Shown piece after piece: positions 16,896 through 25,330 of a stretch of 64,000 nucleotides of DNA. The notes under the pieces are model-generated. The model saw only the letters and a list, made by a program, of their open reading frames with translations. It searched no databases and was not told the DNA's origin. How positions within the stretch are numbered: position 1 is the stretch's first letter; each line of letters starts with the position of its first letter. The translations under genes and the position numbers were made by a program. Source of the DNA: Tissierellia bacterium (GTDB lineage Bacteria > Bacillota > Clostridia > Tissierellales > Peptoniphilaceae); the NCBI GenBank assembly GCA_012728295.1, contig JAAYFJ010000013.1, positions 1 through 64,000 of the forward strand. The letters are read 5' to 3'.

Positions 16896-17768
16896 TTATA
16901 TTGTCCTTTCTTCTACAGGTTCACCTGTAATATCTATAAATAGTTGCTGTAAATTATAGGATGATATTGATAAACCTAGAGGTAATTCCTTGTAAGGGGG
17001 TGTACCTTTAATTCCATAAGTCGCTAGACCTGAAAGATGTTTTTTGCTTATTATTTCCAGATCTTTTGATACTTCATCAACAGCTTCTTGTGGACCTGAT
17101 AGGATATAGTAATTACTTAGAATTTCTTCCACATTGCCCATCATGATTATTTTTCCATTATTTATTGCACATACATCTTCAATTATATTTGAAACTTCAG
17201 ATATAAGATGGGTGGACAATATAACACCACATTCATTTTCAACCTGCTTCTCTAGGAGCAATCGATAGAATAGTTCTCTATTATTAGCATCAAGACCTAA
17301 AATGGGTTCGTCGAATAGCAAATATTCAGAGTTAGAAGCTAAAGCTATAGATAGTTTGAAAAGCGATTGAGTGCCTGTAGAAAGTTTAGATATCTTTCTT
17401 TTTAGAGGAACATTAAAAAGATTTAAATATCGTAAAGCCTCCTCTTTGTTAAAGGTTTCAACAAGATTTGAGCATACTTTTATAGCTTCATTTACTTTCA
17501 TATCAATCGGGAAAAAATTTGAAACACTCATGTAATATACTTTTTTCATAACAGCATCATTTTCAAATACAGGTTCATTGTCTACTATGATGGATCCTTT
17601 AGATGCTTTAATTCAAGAAGAGATTATATTTAATAGAGTAGTTTTTCCTGCACCATTTCTACCTATTAATCCGGTAATGTTACCCTTTGAAAAGGAAATA
17701 TTAATATTTTTTAAAGCTTGAACGGAACCGAAATTTTTTGATATCTCTATACTATTAATACAATTCAT
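16896..17768 (-). pseudogene. ABC transporter ATPase interrupted by an in-frame TGA
   Basis: Reading from ATG at 17768, the frame gives LIGRNGAGKTTLLN (Walker A, residues 34-47), then TGA as codon 52 (17613-17615), then continues in phase through KASKGS, the signature LSTGTQSLFK, Walker B YLLFDEPILGLD and LSTHLISEV to the stop at 16896. Total 290 codons, normal for the family. The downstream in-frame ATG at 17549 would yield a protein lacking Walker A, so it is not a plausible native start. In relatives this position is often arginine, so CGA-to-TGA would explain it. The ATG overlaps the 3' end of the GntR gene, fitting an operon. Confidence 0.85.
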
Positions 17769-18144
17769 TATTATCGTCCTTTCTTAAATGATTTTCTAAA
17801 ATGCTTAACAATTCTGTGCTGGAAATATCAAGTCTCAAGGCTTCTTTTATTAAAGGAGAGATAAAGTCTGATACAAAGGTGTCTTGCCTTTTTTTCTTAA
17901 TCATCTTAACTGCACCAAGGGTAACAAACATGCCCAAACCTCTTTTCTTATAAATAAAACCTTCAGAAACTAATAGATTAATCCCTTTTAAAGCCGTGGC
18001 TGGATTTATTTTATATAATGACGATATTTCTGTTGTTGATGGAATACGGGTATCTTCTGGAAAAGCACCAGAAAGTATGCCATCTTCTATCCCTTCCGCT
18101 ATTTGTACAAAAATAGGACTAGAATTAGTCGAGTCGATTTTCAT
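17755..18144 (-). CDS. GntR family regulator, YtrA type
   Basis: This 129-residue protein has a winged helix in the first 75 residues: SPIFVQIAEGIEDGILSGAF, then IPSTTEISSLYKINPATALK. The effector tail is short, as in the YtrA subfamily, which regulates ABC genes in the same operon. The GGGAGG ribosome site is clear. The upstream region has a near-ideal promoter with an inverted repeat GTTAGTT-N8-AACTAAC just after the -10 box, a good autorepression site. The gene overlaps the ATPase start by 14 bases. Confidence 0.9.
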   Translation of the reverse strand: MKIDSTNSSPIFVQIAEGIEDGILSGAFPEDTRIPSTTEISSLYKINPATALKGINLLVSEGFIYKKRGLGMFVTLGAVKMIKKKRQDTFVSDFISPLIKEALRLDISSTELLSILENHLRKDDNNELY

Positions 18145-18166
18145 AATTTCCTCCCTTCGTCAACTG

Positions 18167-18188
18167 GTTAGTTAGTCAGCCAACTAAC
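18167..18188. promoter_or_regulatory. Candidate GntR operator
   Basis: GTTAGTT (18167-18173) and AACTAAC (18182-18188) form an inverted repeat with an 8-bp spacer, located between the -10 box and the ribosome site of the GntR operon. Confidence 0.65.
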
Positions 18189-18198
18189 TGTTAAACAA

Positions 18199-18227
18199 AG
18201 TATAATATATATAATAATATGTGTCAA
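18199..18227 (-). promoter_or_regulatory. Promoter of the GntR-ABC operon
   Basis: On the minus strand, TTGACA (18222-18227) and TATACT (18199-18204) are separated by exactly 17 bp. It is one of the best sigma-A promoters in the window. Confidence 0.75.
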
Positions 18228-18378
18228 TAGATAAGATAAATAATTTTTTAATGTAACATATATTTATTATTTGTTTACAAAGATTGAAAAGTAGTGATTT
18301 ATCCAATAAAATAAGATATATCAATATAAATACAAGAAACTTTGAATATAGAAAATGAATTGCTAAGGGAGGCAGGCC

Positions 18379-19467
18379 ATGAACATTATTGAATATGTTG
18401 AGTCTCAAATGGAGAACTTTCAAGAAAAACCATTTAATACGGTGGACAGCTTAGTATTAAGTCAATTAAGTTATTTAAATTTTAGTAATATTGTTCCAGG
18501 GTTTCAAGACAAGAGAGGGACGGTAAAAATAAGTGAGTTGCTCAAAGCTGAAAAAATACCAGCAATGCTTGACAATGTCCGTGATCCTAAAAGCAATCAC
18601 CGACTGTTAATTGCATTGGGAATGAGCCCCAGATATAGAGATATTCGCCTATGCTATTATGAAGAAAGCTTAGATATTGCAGAAGAAAAACAATTTGGAG
18701 CCATAACTTGCTTGATAGATGAGAATTTAGCATATATAGCTTACAAAGGAACCGATGCAACCATAGTAGGTTGGAAAGAAGACTTTAACATGGCATATAT
18801 GTCGCCGGTTCCATCTCAAGTTGAGGGAGCTGCATATCTACAGGCTGTAACAAAGAAAATATCATGCAATTTGCTAGTAGGTGGACACTCAAAAGGAGGA
18901 AATATTGCAGTATATGCCTCCATGGAATGCGACAAACAGATACAAGATCGAATACTAAAAATTTTCAGTCACGATGGGCCGGGATTTAGAGACGAAGTAT
19001 TCTCCACTGAAAAATACAAAAAAATACAGCAAAAAATTCATAAAACCTTACCACAGTCTTCATTGGTTGGGATGTTGCTACAGCATCAAGAAGATTATAA
19101 GGTAGTTGAAAGCAATCAGTTTTGGTTTATGCAGCATGATCCGTTTTCATGGGTGATTTCCGATGGAGATTTTATTTACACCCAAGGGCTGACAGGAGGA
19201 GCAGAACACATCAATACGGTTATTAGCCAGTGGGTTTCCAAGGTAGATGACGATAAACGAGAATTGTTTATTTCAACCCTATATGGAGTAGTGGAATCCA
19301 TGGGAGTTATTAAATTTAGTGACTTTAACGATGATTGGTACAAAAAAGCCGGTATCGCATTGGAAGCGGCCAGAGAACTAGATCCAGAAACAAAGCGTTT
19401 CGTAACAGAGACCATAAAATCACTGTTGGCACTATATATGAAGAGCTTTGTATTTAAGTTAAAATAA
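18379..19467 (+). CDS. DUF2974 (Mbeg1-like) alpha/beta-hydrolase
   Basis: This 362-residue protein matches the Mbeg1-like family. YKGTD (122-126) is a lipase-like early motif, and GGHSKGGN places the nucleophile serine at residue 171, flanked by the small residues of a nucleophile elbow. SHDGPGF follows. A His/Asp pair would complete the triad, but I cannot assign it safely. The protein has no signal peptide, so it probably acts in the cytoplasm. GGGAGG precedes the ATG. It is monocistronic, divergent from the GntR operon and closed by a hairpin. Substrate unknown. Confidence 0.85.
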   Translation: MNIIEYVESQMENFQEKPFNTVDSLVLSQLSYLNFSNIVPGFQDKRGTVKISELLKAEKIPAMLDNVRDPKSNHRLLIALGMSPRYRDIRLCYYEESLDIAEEKQFGAITCLIDENLAYIAYKGTDATIVGWKEDFNMAYMSPVPSQVEGAAYLQAVTKKISCNLLVGGHSKGGNIAVYASMECDKQIQDRILKIFSHDGPGFRDEVFSTEKYKKIQQKIHKTLPQSSLVGMLLQHQEDYKVVESNQFWFMQHDPFSWVISDGDFIYTQGLTGGAEHINTVISQWVSKVDDDKRELFISTLYGVVESMGVIKFSDFNDDWYKKAGIALEAARELDPETKRFVTETIKSLLALYMKSFVFKLK

Positions 19468-19504
19468 AAGGTATATAGCTGTTGGGAATAACAAGTACTA
19501 TATT

Positions 19505-19541
19505 AGCCCCCTAAATCCTAGAGATTTAGGGGGCTGTTTGT
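19505..19541 (+). terminator. Terminator of the hydrolase gene
   Basis: AGCCCCCTAAATC (19505-19517) pairs perfectly with GATTTAGGGGGCT (19523-19535), followed by GTTTGT. Confidence 0.75.
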
Positions 19542-19718
19542 CGTATTGATGATGCATATTATTTTTATACTCAATAATAGAGAGAAATAGTAAAAAAACA
19601 CTCAGAACACTTAAGCATAGTCCGTACTAATGGACATGCATCGTGATATTATTAAAATATGATAAGGAAGATGAGTTAATACTGGCAACTTTTTATGAAT
19701 CTATTAGGAGGGGTGGAA

Positions 19719-20321
19719 ATGAAAATTGATACACTAACAGAGTATAATATTTTTTTAACTGTGTTTCCCACTGGTACATTGGCATTGGAGCTAGTATTTA
19801 GAGAGTCTAAGGAGATACTTGAAGAGTCTTATAAAAAGGCTGAGGACTACGGTTTAGAATGCTACTATAGTTTTTCACATCGTGATAAAAATTTTCCAGC
19901 AGTGATTACATTTAGTGATGTGTTTTTATTGGAAGAAATAATATATGATCACCCTGATTGCGTACCAGATTTTATAATTAATTATGCCCCAGACTACCGT
20001 CAGAAGCCGACATTAAAAAATATAAAACTGGTAAATTTTTTGAAGAAACACTTTTTTGGCAAAGGTAAAAAATTTCGTGAAGTATTAGAAAATCATGCGA
20101 AGTGGGGTCTACTAGAGGGAATCTTTAAAAGGATGCAAAGACATAATATAGAACCCGAGGAAGAGAAGCCAGAGGAAGAGGAGCCAAACGTTGATAAGCA
20201 TATGATTGTTGCATTTGAAGATGAACAAGGTGTAATGTCATTGATAGAAGCGTTTTCCATAAATGATGGGGAGGCGGAAAGGTTATTAGTTGAATATATT
20301 TACTATCGAAAGGTGGGGTAA
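19719..20321 (+). CDS. Hypothetical soluble protein with an acidic hinge
   Basis: This 201-residue protein has no signal peptide or membrane helix. The start at 19719 is set by the AGGAGGGG site, not by the in-frame ATG 24 bases earlier. The first two thirds is a mixed alpha/beta sequence. A glutamate/proline hinge (EPEEEKPEEEEP) then separates it from a short C-terminal segment containing IVAFEDEQGVMSLIEAF. I recognise no family. A small protein follows after 2 bases, so the pair is cotranscribed and probably acts together. Confidence 0.6.
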   Translation: MKIDTLTEYNIFLTVFPTGTLALELVFRESKEILEESYKKAEDYGLECYYSFSHRDKNFPAVITFSDVFLLEEIIYDHPDCVPDFIINYAPDYRQKPTLKNIKLVNFLKKHFFGKGKKFREVLENHAKWGLLEGIFKRMQRHNIEPEEEKPEEEEPNVDKHMIVAFEDEQGVMSLIEAFSINDGEAERLLVEYIYYRKVG

Positions 20322-20323
20322 AT

Positions 20324-20536
20324 ATGGACATGTTAAAAATATTGGGAACTATAGATAAGGATATAATCGACGAGAAAAATAAAGACAAAGTTTACGATAT
20401 TATGGGGACATTAGCAGGGGATGTAATATTAGTGGATGAAAATGGCAATGAAATAATGAGTGAAGCAGAAATAATAGCTAGAAAACAACTTGAAGAAATT
20501 GGGGAGATTGGCATTATAAAAAAATGGATAGACTAG
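20324..20536 (+). CDS. Hypothetical small acidic protein
   Basis: This 70-residue protein is rich in Asp, Glu and Ile and has no cysteine or membrane helix. AGGTGGGG precedes its ATG, only two bases after the previous stop. The centre (VILVDENGNEIMSEAE) looks like a small beta-hairpin followed by helix. No family recognised. As the second gene of a two-gene unit it is probably a partner of the upstream protein. Confidence 0.55.
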   Translation: MDMLKILGTIDKDIIDEKNKDKVYDIMGTLAGDVILVDENGNEIMSEAEIIARKQLEEIGEIGIIKKWID

Positions 20537-20599
20537 ATTTGATTAAGAAATTGATATTGATTTAGAGCGGGGGAGTGCCTAGTTAATCCCTCGATTGTG

Positions 20600-20629
20600 A
20601 AACCCAAGACGACGGTCATGGGTTTTTTC
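20600..20629 (+). terminator. Terminator of the two-gene hypothetical unit
   Basis: AAACCCA (20600-20606) pairs with TGGGTTT (20619-20625), with an inner GAC/GTC pair, then a T run. Confidence 0.75.
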
Positions 20630-20652
20630 TTTAGCAGAATAATAAAAACTAT

Positions 20653-20681
20653 TTGACAAAATAAGTTAATAGGGTTAAACT
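20653..20681 (+). promoter_or_regulatory. Promoter of the MarR gene
   Basis: TTGACA (20653-20658) and TAAACT (20676-20681) with a 17-bp spacer, immediately followed by the MarR operator copy. Confidence 0.65.
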
Positions 20682-20682
20682 A

Positions 20683-20695
20683 CTAATAGTGTTAG
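20683..20695. promoter_or_regulatory. MarR operator, copy 1
   Basis: CTAATAGTGTTAG is an imperfect dyad next to the -10 box of the MarR gene. The same 13-mer with one change (CTAATACTGTTAG) lies before the ABC exporter at 21193. Confidence 0.7.
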
Positions 20696-20718
20696 CAATT
20701 AAATTACGGAGGTTTATT

Positions 20719-21168
20719 GTGGATTATTTAGAACTTGCCAATCAATTTCTTCATTATATGCATATATTTAAAGGATATGGACACCAAAAGAAAATAGATG
20801 AAACAATGCAGGGTGAAACCTTTGTGTTGCTTTATATTATGAGAAAGAGGCGAATGGTTTTGCCTAGCGAAATCAGCAATGAAATGAATATTAGCTCTGC
20901 TAGAGTGGCGGCAATATTAAATACATTAGAAAACAAGGGTTTTATAACTAGGCAGATTGACCAGAGCGATCGACGACAGATATTAGTAGATTTAACAGTT
21001 GCCGGAAAAGAAGTTGCAGAAGCTCATCACAAAAAAGTCGTTAGCGGAACAGCAAAAATGCTAGAATTTCTCGGTGAAAATGACTCTGGAGAATTGGTTA
21101 GGATTATGGGTAAGTTGGCTGAAATTGCTCCCATGTTAAAAGAAGACATTAATAGCGGTCGTAAATAG
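20719..21168 (+). CDS. MarR family transcriptional regulator
   Basis: This 149-residue protein has the MarR winged helix: LPSEISNEMNISSARVAAIL, then LENKGFITRQIDQSDRRQIL, the latter being the wing with its DxRR motif. I take the GTG at 20719 as start because ACGGAGG is correctly spaced for it; the earlier in-frame GTG has no ribosome site. Matching operators before this gene and before the two ABC exporter genes show that it most likely represses both. A drug or bile-like ligand would release it, as in similar MarR-ABC pairs, but the ligand is unknown. Confidence 0.92.
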   Translation: MDYLELANQFLHYMHIFKGYGHQKKIDETMQGETFVLLYIMRKRRMVLPSEISNEMNISSARVAAILNTLENKGFITRQIDQSDRRQILVDLTVAGKEVAEAHHKKVVSGTAKMLEFLGENDSGELVRIMGKLAEIAPMLKEDINSGRK

Positions 21169-21192
21169 CGGCCGCAAAAATTTCTATAATAG

Positions 21193-21210
21193 CTAATACT
21201 GTTAGTATTA
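21193..21210. promoter_or_regulatory. MarR operator, copy 2
   Basis: CTAATACTGTTAG at 21193-21205 repeats the element at 20683. It overlaps a perfect palindrome, TAATACT-GTT-AGTATTA, at 21194-21210. A TATAAT box (21185-21190) lies just upstream, so bound regulator would block the exporter promoter. Confidence 0.72.
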
Positions 21211-21241
21211 TTTATGTCGTAATTGAAAGGTTGGAATGTAA

Positions 21242-23002
21242 ATGCGTAAAATATTTAAATATTTAAGACCAAGGGAATGGTATCAAATTATTCTAAGCCT
21301 ACTTTTTATTGTGGCGCAGGTCTGGTTGGATTTGAAGTTACCTGATTATATGTCGCAGATTACAAAGCTGGTTCAAACGCCGGGAAGTCCAATGTCTGCC
21401 ATATGGGAACAGGGTGGATATATGATGCTGTGTGCGCTGGGTAGCGTATTATCTGCTGTGGTGGTAGGTTTTTTTGCTTCAAGAATAGCGGCATCCTTAT
21501 CTAAACGACTGCGTAGTGAAATGTTTTCTAAGGTGGAGTCGTTTTCCATGGAAGAGATAAATCAATTTTCTACAGCAAGTCTAATAACTCGCTCAACCAA
21601 CGACATTACTCAGATACAAATGTTGGTGACCATGGGATTACAGATTCTTATTAAAGCACCGATTATGGCAATCTGGGCACTTACTAAAATTTCTGGGAAA
21701 GGCTACCAATGGACATTGGCAACAGGTGTTGCTGTGATAGTATTGTCGTTGACAATAGGCTTGATAATGTATTTTGTAATGCCTAATTTCAGGAAAATGC
21801 AAACTTTAACTGATAATATTAATGATGAAACTCGTGCTAACATAACAGGTTTAAGAGTTATTAGAGCTTACAACGCGGAGAAGTTTCAGGAGCAGAAGTT
21901 TGATAAGGCTAATAGTGAATTGACCTATACTCAGCTTTATACCAGTCATAGATTGTCTATTATGATGCCTGCAATGACTATGGTTATGAACGTGCTTTCC
22001 CTTTCTATATATTGGATTGGCGCTCAGCTTATTAATGGCGCAGGAGCCATGGAAAGATTGACGATTTTTTCCAACATGGTAGTGTTTTCTTCATATGCAA
22101 TGCAGGTGATAATGTCATTTATGATGATGGCAATGATGTTTATTATGATTCCTCGAGCATCTGTTTCGGCAAAGCGTATTAACGAAGTATTAAGTAAAGA
22201 ATCAAGCATTGTAGAAGGTACTGTTATCGGTGGTAAACCTGGAGTTAAAGGTGAAGTGGAGTTTAGAAATGTTTGCTTTAAATATCCAGGAGCTGCAGAT
22301 TGTGTGTTAGAAAATATTAGTTTCGTTGCTAAACAAGGGGAAACGGTTGCTTTTATAGGTTCCACGGGAAGTGGTAAGAGCACGTTGATTAACTTGGTGC
22401 CAAGATTTTTTGATGCCACTGAAGGGGAAGTGCTGGTAAATGGTGTCAACGTGAAGGATTATGCTCTAGAGGAGCTTTATAATAAGATTGGTTATATTCC
22501 ACAAAAAGCTGTGCTATTTAGAGGCACTGTAAGTTCCAATGTGGATTATGGTGACAATGGCAAAGCAGATGCGACCTTGGAAGACATAAAAAAAGCGATT
22601 TCAATTGCCCAGGGTACTGAATTTGTCGAGTCCATGGATAAGCAATATAATGCAGAGGTTTCACAGTCTGGAACAAACTTATCTGGTGGACAGAAGCAAA
22701 GGTTGGCAATAGCTAGAGCGATATGCAGAAAACCTGAGATATATATTTTTGACGACAGCTTTTCTGCGCTGGATTACAAAACGGATAGATTATTGCGAAG
22801 TGCTTTGAAAGAAGAAGTTGCAGGTGCCACTTCAATGATCGTAGCTCAAAGAATCGGTACGATTATGGATGCTGATCAAATAATTGTATTAGATGAAGGC
22901 AAAATGGTTGGGAAAGGCAAGCATGAAGAATTGCTGAAAACCTGTCGTGTATATAGAGAAATTGCAATGTCGCAATTTAACGAAGAGGAGTTGGTCTCAT
23001 GA
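21242..23002 (+). CDS. Heterodimeric ABC exporter, half with degenerate ATP site
   Basis: This 586-residue half-transporter has six N-terminal membrane helices, then an ATPase domain with Walker A GSTGSGKST, the canonical signature LSGGQKQRLAIARA and Walker B IYIFDDSFSALD. The residue after Walker B is Asp instead of the catalytic Glu, as in the first subunit of LmrCD/BmrCD-type multidrug exporters. The next gene overlaps by four bases and supplies the other half. Under MarR control, this is most likely a drug or toxic-compound efflux pump in the cytoplasmic membrane. Confidence 0.93.
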   Translation: MRKIFKYLRPREWYQIILSLLFIVAQVWLDLKLPDYMSQITKLVQTPGSPMSAIWEQGGYMMLCALGSVLSAVVVGFFASRIAASLSKRLRSEMFSKVESFSMEEINQFSTASLITRSTNDITQIQMLVTMGLQILIKAPIMAIWALTKISGKGYQWTLATGVAVIVLSLTIGLIMYFVMPNFRKMQTLTDNINDETRANITGLRVIRAYNAEKFQEQKFDKANSELTYTQLYTSHRLSIMMPAMTMVMNVLSLSIYWIGAQLINGAGAMERLTIFSNMVVFSSYAMQVIMSFMMMAMMFIMIPRASVSAKRINEVLSKESSIVEGTVIGGKPGVKGEVEFRNVCFKYPGAADCVLENISFVAKQGETVAFIGSTGSGKSTLINLVPRFFDATEGEVLVNGVNVKDYALEELYNKIGYIPQKAVLFRGTVSSNVDYGDNGKADATLEDIKKAISIAQGTEFVESMDKQYNAEVSQSGTNLSGGQKQRLAIARAICRKPEIYIFDDSFSALDYKTDRLLRSALKEEVAGATSMIVAQRIGTIMDADQIIVLDEGKMVGKGKHEELLKTCRVYREIAMSQFNEEELVS

Positions 23003-24846
23003 GTAATAATGCACCAAGAGGACGAGGCCCGATGGGACGTCCAGGTGGAATGGGCGGGGCAGTAGAAAAGCCTAAAAACTTTAAAAAAACATGGGTTAAA
23101 CTTATTAATTATTCAAAATCCTTTGTACCAGTGGTTATCATTGCGCTATTGGCTGCTGCTGTGGGTACAGCGCTACAGATAATTGGTCCAGATTATTTGA
23201 AAAACATTATCGATGAAATATCCAAAGGCCTTCCATCGTTAATTGGAGGGAAGCCTGTAATTGGAAGCATTGACATGGCTATGGTTTATAAGATAGCCGG
23301 AGCATTGCTTGCATTTTATTTGATTTCATCTGTGCTAAATTACATTCAAAGCTACATTATGGCCACTGTTACACAAAAGATTTCTCGCAACATGCGTGAT
23401 GATATTTCTAAAAAAATTAACAGGCTACCATTAAAATATTTTGACAATAGCAGCATTGGAGATGTTCTAAGCAGAATTACCAACGACGTAGATTCCATTG
23501 GACAAACCTTGAATCAAAGTTTAGGTGCACTGGTAATGTCTATTACCATGATAATTGGTGCTTTGATAATGATGTTCTACAATAGCTGGATATTGGCGCT
23601 GACCGCTGTTGGCACAAGTTTAATTGGGTTTGCGCTGATGATGTTGATTATGAAAACGTCGCAAAAATACTTCTCTTTGCAACAAGCCAGCTTAGGGACA
23701 ATAAATGGGCATATTGAGGAAATATATTCTGGGCACAATGTGGTAAAAGTATATAATGCGGGGAAAGAAGCGAAAAGAGTTTTCGAAGAAATAAATGGAA
23801 ATTTATATGAAAGCGCATGGAAATCTCAATTTCTTTCAGGGTTAATGATGCCTGTTATGCATTTTGTAGGGAACTTAGGATATTTGGCAGTGTGTGTTGT
23901 AGGGGCGACTTTAGCCATGAACGGCACCATTTCTTTTGGGGTGATCGTGGCGTTTATTATATATGTAAGACTGTTTAATCAGCCACTGTCTCAAATTGCC
24001 CAAGCTGCCAATGGCTTACAAAGGGCTGCAGCTGCTGGGGAACGTGTCTTTGAGTTCCTAGGAGAGGAAGAATTGGAAGATGAAAGCGGAAAAACTACTG
24101 AACTTAAAAATATTGCTGGAGATGTGGAATTTAGGCATGTAAAATTTGGATACGATAAAGACAAACCTATTATTCATGATTTTAATGCAAAGATTAGACG
24201 AGGACAAAAGGTGGCTATCGTCGGGCCTACAGGTGCAGGGAAAACTACAATTGTCAATTTGCTAATGCGTTTTTATGAACTGGATGGGGGAGAAATACTA
24301 TTAGACGGAACGCCTATTTCCAGTGTTACTAGAGAAAATGTACATGATCAGTTTTGTATGGTATTGCAAGATTCTTGGATTTTCGATGGGACTATTAAAG
24401 AAAACATCGTATTTAGCAAAACAGGAGTATCTGATGAAGACGTTGTTCTTGCAAGCAAGGCTGCTGGCTTACACCACTTTATTATGACACTTCCAGATGG
24501 ATATGAAACTGTATTAAACGAAAAGGCCAGCATATCTGAAGGTCAAAAACAATTGATAACCATTGCTCGTGCCATGATTCAAAACGCTCCATTGCTTATA
24601 TTAGATGAGGCAACCAGCTCTGTAGATACTCGTACTGAGCGAATGGTTCAAGCCGCAATGGACAAGTTGACAGTAGGCAGAACGTCTTTTGTAATTGCTC
24701 ACAGACTTTCTACTATAAAAAACGCTGATTTGATTTTGGTAATGAACCATGGAGATATTGTGGAAAGTGGAACCCATGATGAGTTACTAAAACAAGGTGG
24801 TTATTATGCGGAGCTATATAATAGTCAATTTGAAATGGCTTCTTAG
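22999..24846 (+). CDS. Heterodimeric ABC exporter, catalytic half
   Basis: This 615-residue half-transporter begins with a Gly/Arg/Pro-rich cytoplasmic extension (RGRGPMGRPGGMGG), then six membrane helices and an ATPase domain. Walker A is GPTGAGKTT, Walker B LLILDEATSSVD carries the catalytic Glu, and the switch is IAHRLST. Its signature is the variant SISEGQKQ rather than LSGGQ. With the Asp-variant partner, one site is consensus (this Walker B with the partner's LSGGQ) and the other degenerate, the known design of asymmetric exporters. It ends the MarR-controlled operon at a strong hairpin. Confidence 0.93.
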   Translation: MSNNAPRGRGPMGRPGGMGGAVEKPKNFKKTWVKLINYSKSFVPVVIIALLAAAVGTALQIIGPDYLKNIIDEISKGLPSLIGGKPVIGSIDMAMVYKIAGALLAFYLISSVLNYIQSYIMATVTQKISRNMRDDISKKINRLPLKYFDNSSIGDVLSRITNDVDSIGQTLNQSLGALVMSITMIIGALIMMFYNSWILALTAVGTSLIGFALMMLIMKTSQKYFSLQQASLGTINGHIEEIYSGHNVVKVYNAGKEAKRVFEEINGNLYESAWKSQFLSGLMMPVMHFVGNLGYLAVCVVGATLAMNGTISFGVIVAFIIYVRLFNQPLSQIAQAANGLQRAAAAGERVFEFLGEEELEDESGKTTELKNIAGDVEFRHVKFGYDKDKPIIHDFNAKIRRGQKVAIVGPTGAGKTTIVNLLMRFYELDGGEILLDGTPISSVTRENVHDQFCMVLQDSWIFDGTIKENIVFSKTGVSDEDVVLASKAAGLHHFIMTLPDGYETVLNEKASISEGQKQLITIARAMIQNAPLLILDEATSSVDTRTERMVQAAMDKLTVGRTSFVIAHRLSTIKNADLILVMNHGDIVESGTHDELLKQGGYYAELYNSQFEMAS

Positions 24847-24874
24847 ATGAACTAGCATTATAGGATAAACAATT

Positions 24875-24900
24875 AAAACACGCCAATTGGCGTGTTTTTA
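24875..24900. terminator. Bidirectional terminator between exporter and GNAT gene
   Basis: AAAACACGCC (24875-24884) and GGCGTGTTTT (24889-24898) pair around AATT. A and T tracts on both sides allow use in both directions. Confidence 0.85.
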
Positions 24901-24902
24901 GT

Positions 24903-25330
24903 TTATATTTCTTTTACTACGAAAACGTGTTGAATATTATCTCTTGTAAAAAAATCTCCTTGCACTAAATAACCCATATCTTGATAAAAGCTTAGAGCGT
25001 TTATGCTGGCACAAACTTCAATTGTGTCTATGCCATAGGCTTTACATTTTTTTCCAGACTATCAATCAATATTTTCCCATAACCTCTGTTCCTATATTCT
25101 TTTTTAACAGCGATTCGTTGCAATCGAGCTAATTGTTTTGAAACTGAATAAATACGTCCCGCTGCAATGGGAATGTCGTCTTCGTAAACAACTGAATATA
25201 TGCACCCATCCTCATCCGAGATTTCCACATCCAGGCTTCCCTTAAGCTCATCTACAAAAACGCTCAGCCGCAACTTCAAAGCATCCTTATAAACAGGGTT
25301 GTTCAAATCGTTAGTCCAATTTATTTCCAC
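24903..25330 (-). pseudogene. Frameshifted GNAT N-acetyltransferase
   Basis: From GTG at 25330 the protein shows a GNAT fold: AAGRIYSV and LQRIAVKKEYRNRGYGKIL (the acetyl-CoA loop), but it stops after 100 residues at 25028. In the next frame the natural C-terminus continues in phase with the family (CKAYGIDTIEVCAS, LSFYQDMGYLVQGD) to TAA at 24903-24905. The break is at the A7 run (plus-strand T7, 25047-25053), where one base is missing. The gene overlaps the 3' end of the DUF4091 gene by 20 bases. A homopolymer sequencing error would restore a complete enzyme of about 142 residues. Confidence 0.8.

Noticed and set aside
16896-17549. ATG at 17549 as start of a short ABC ATPase
   Set aside because: It lacks Walker A, which lies upstream in the same frame before an in-frame TGA, so the gene is interrupted rather than short.
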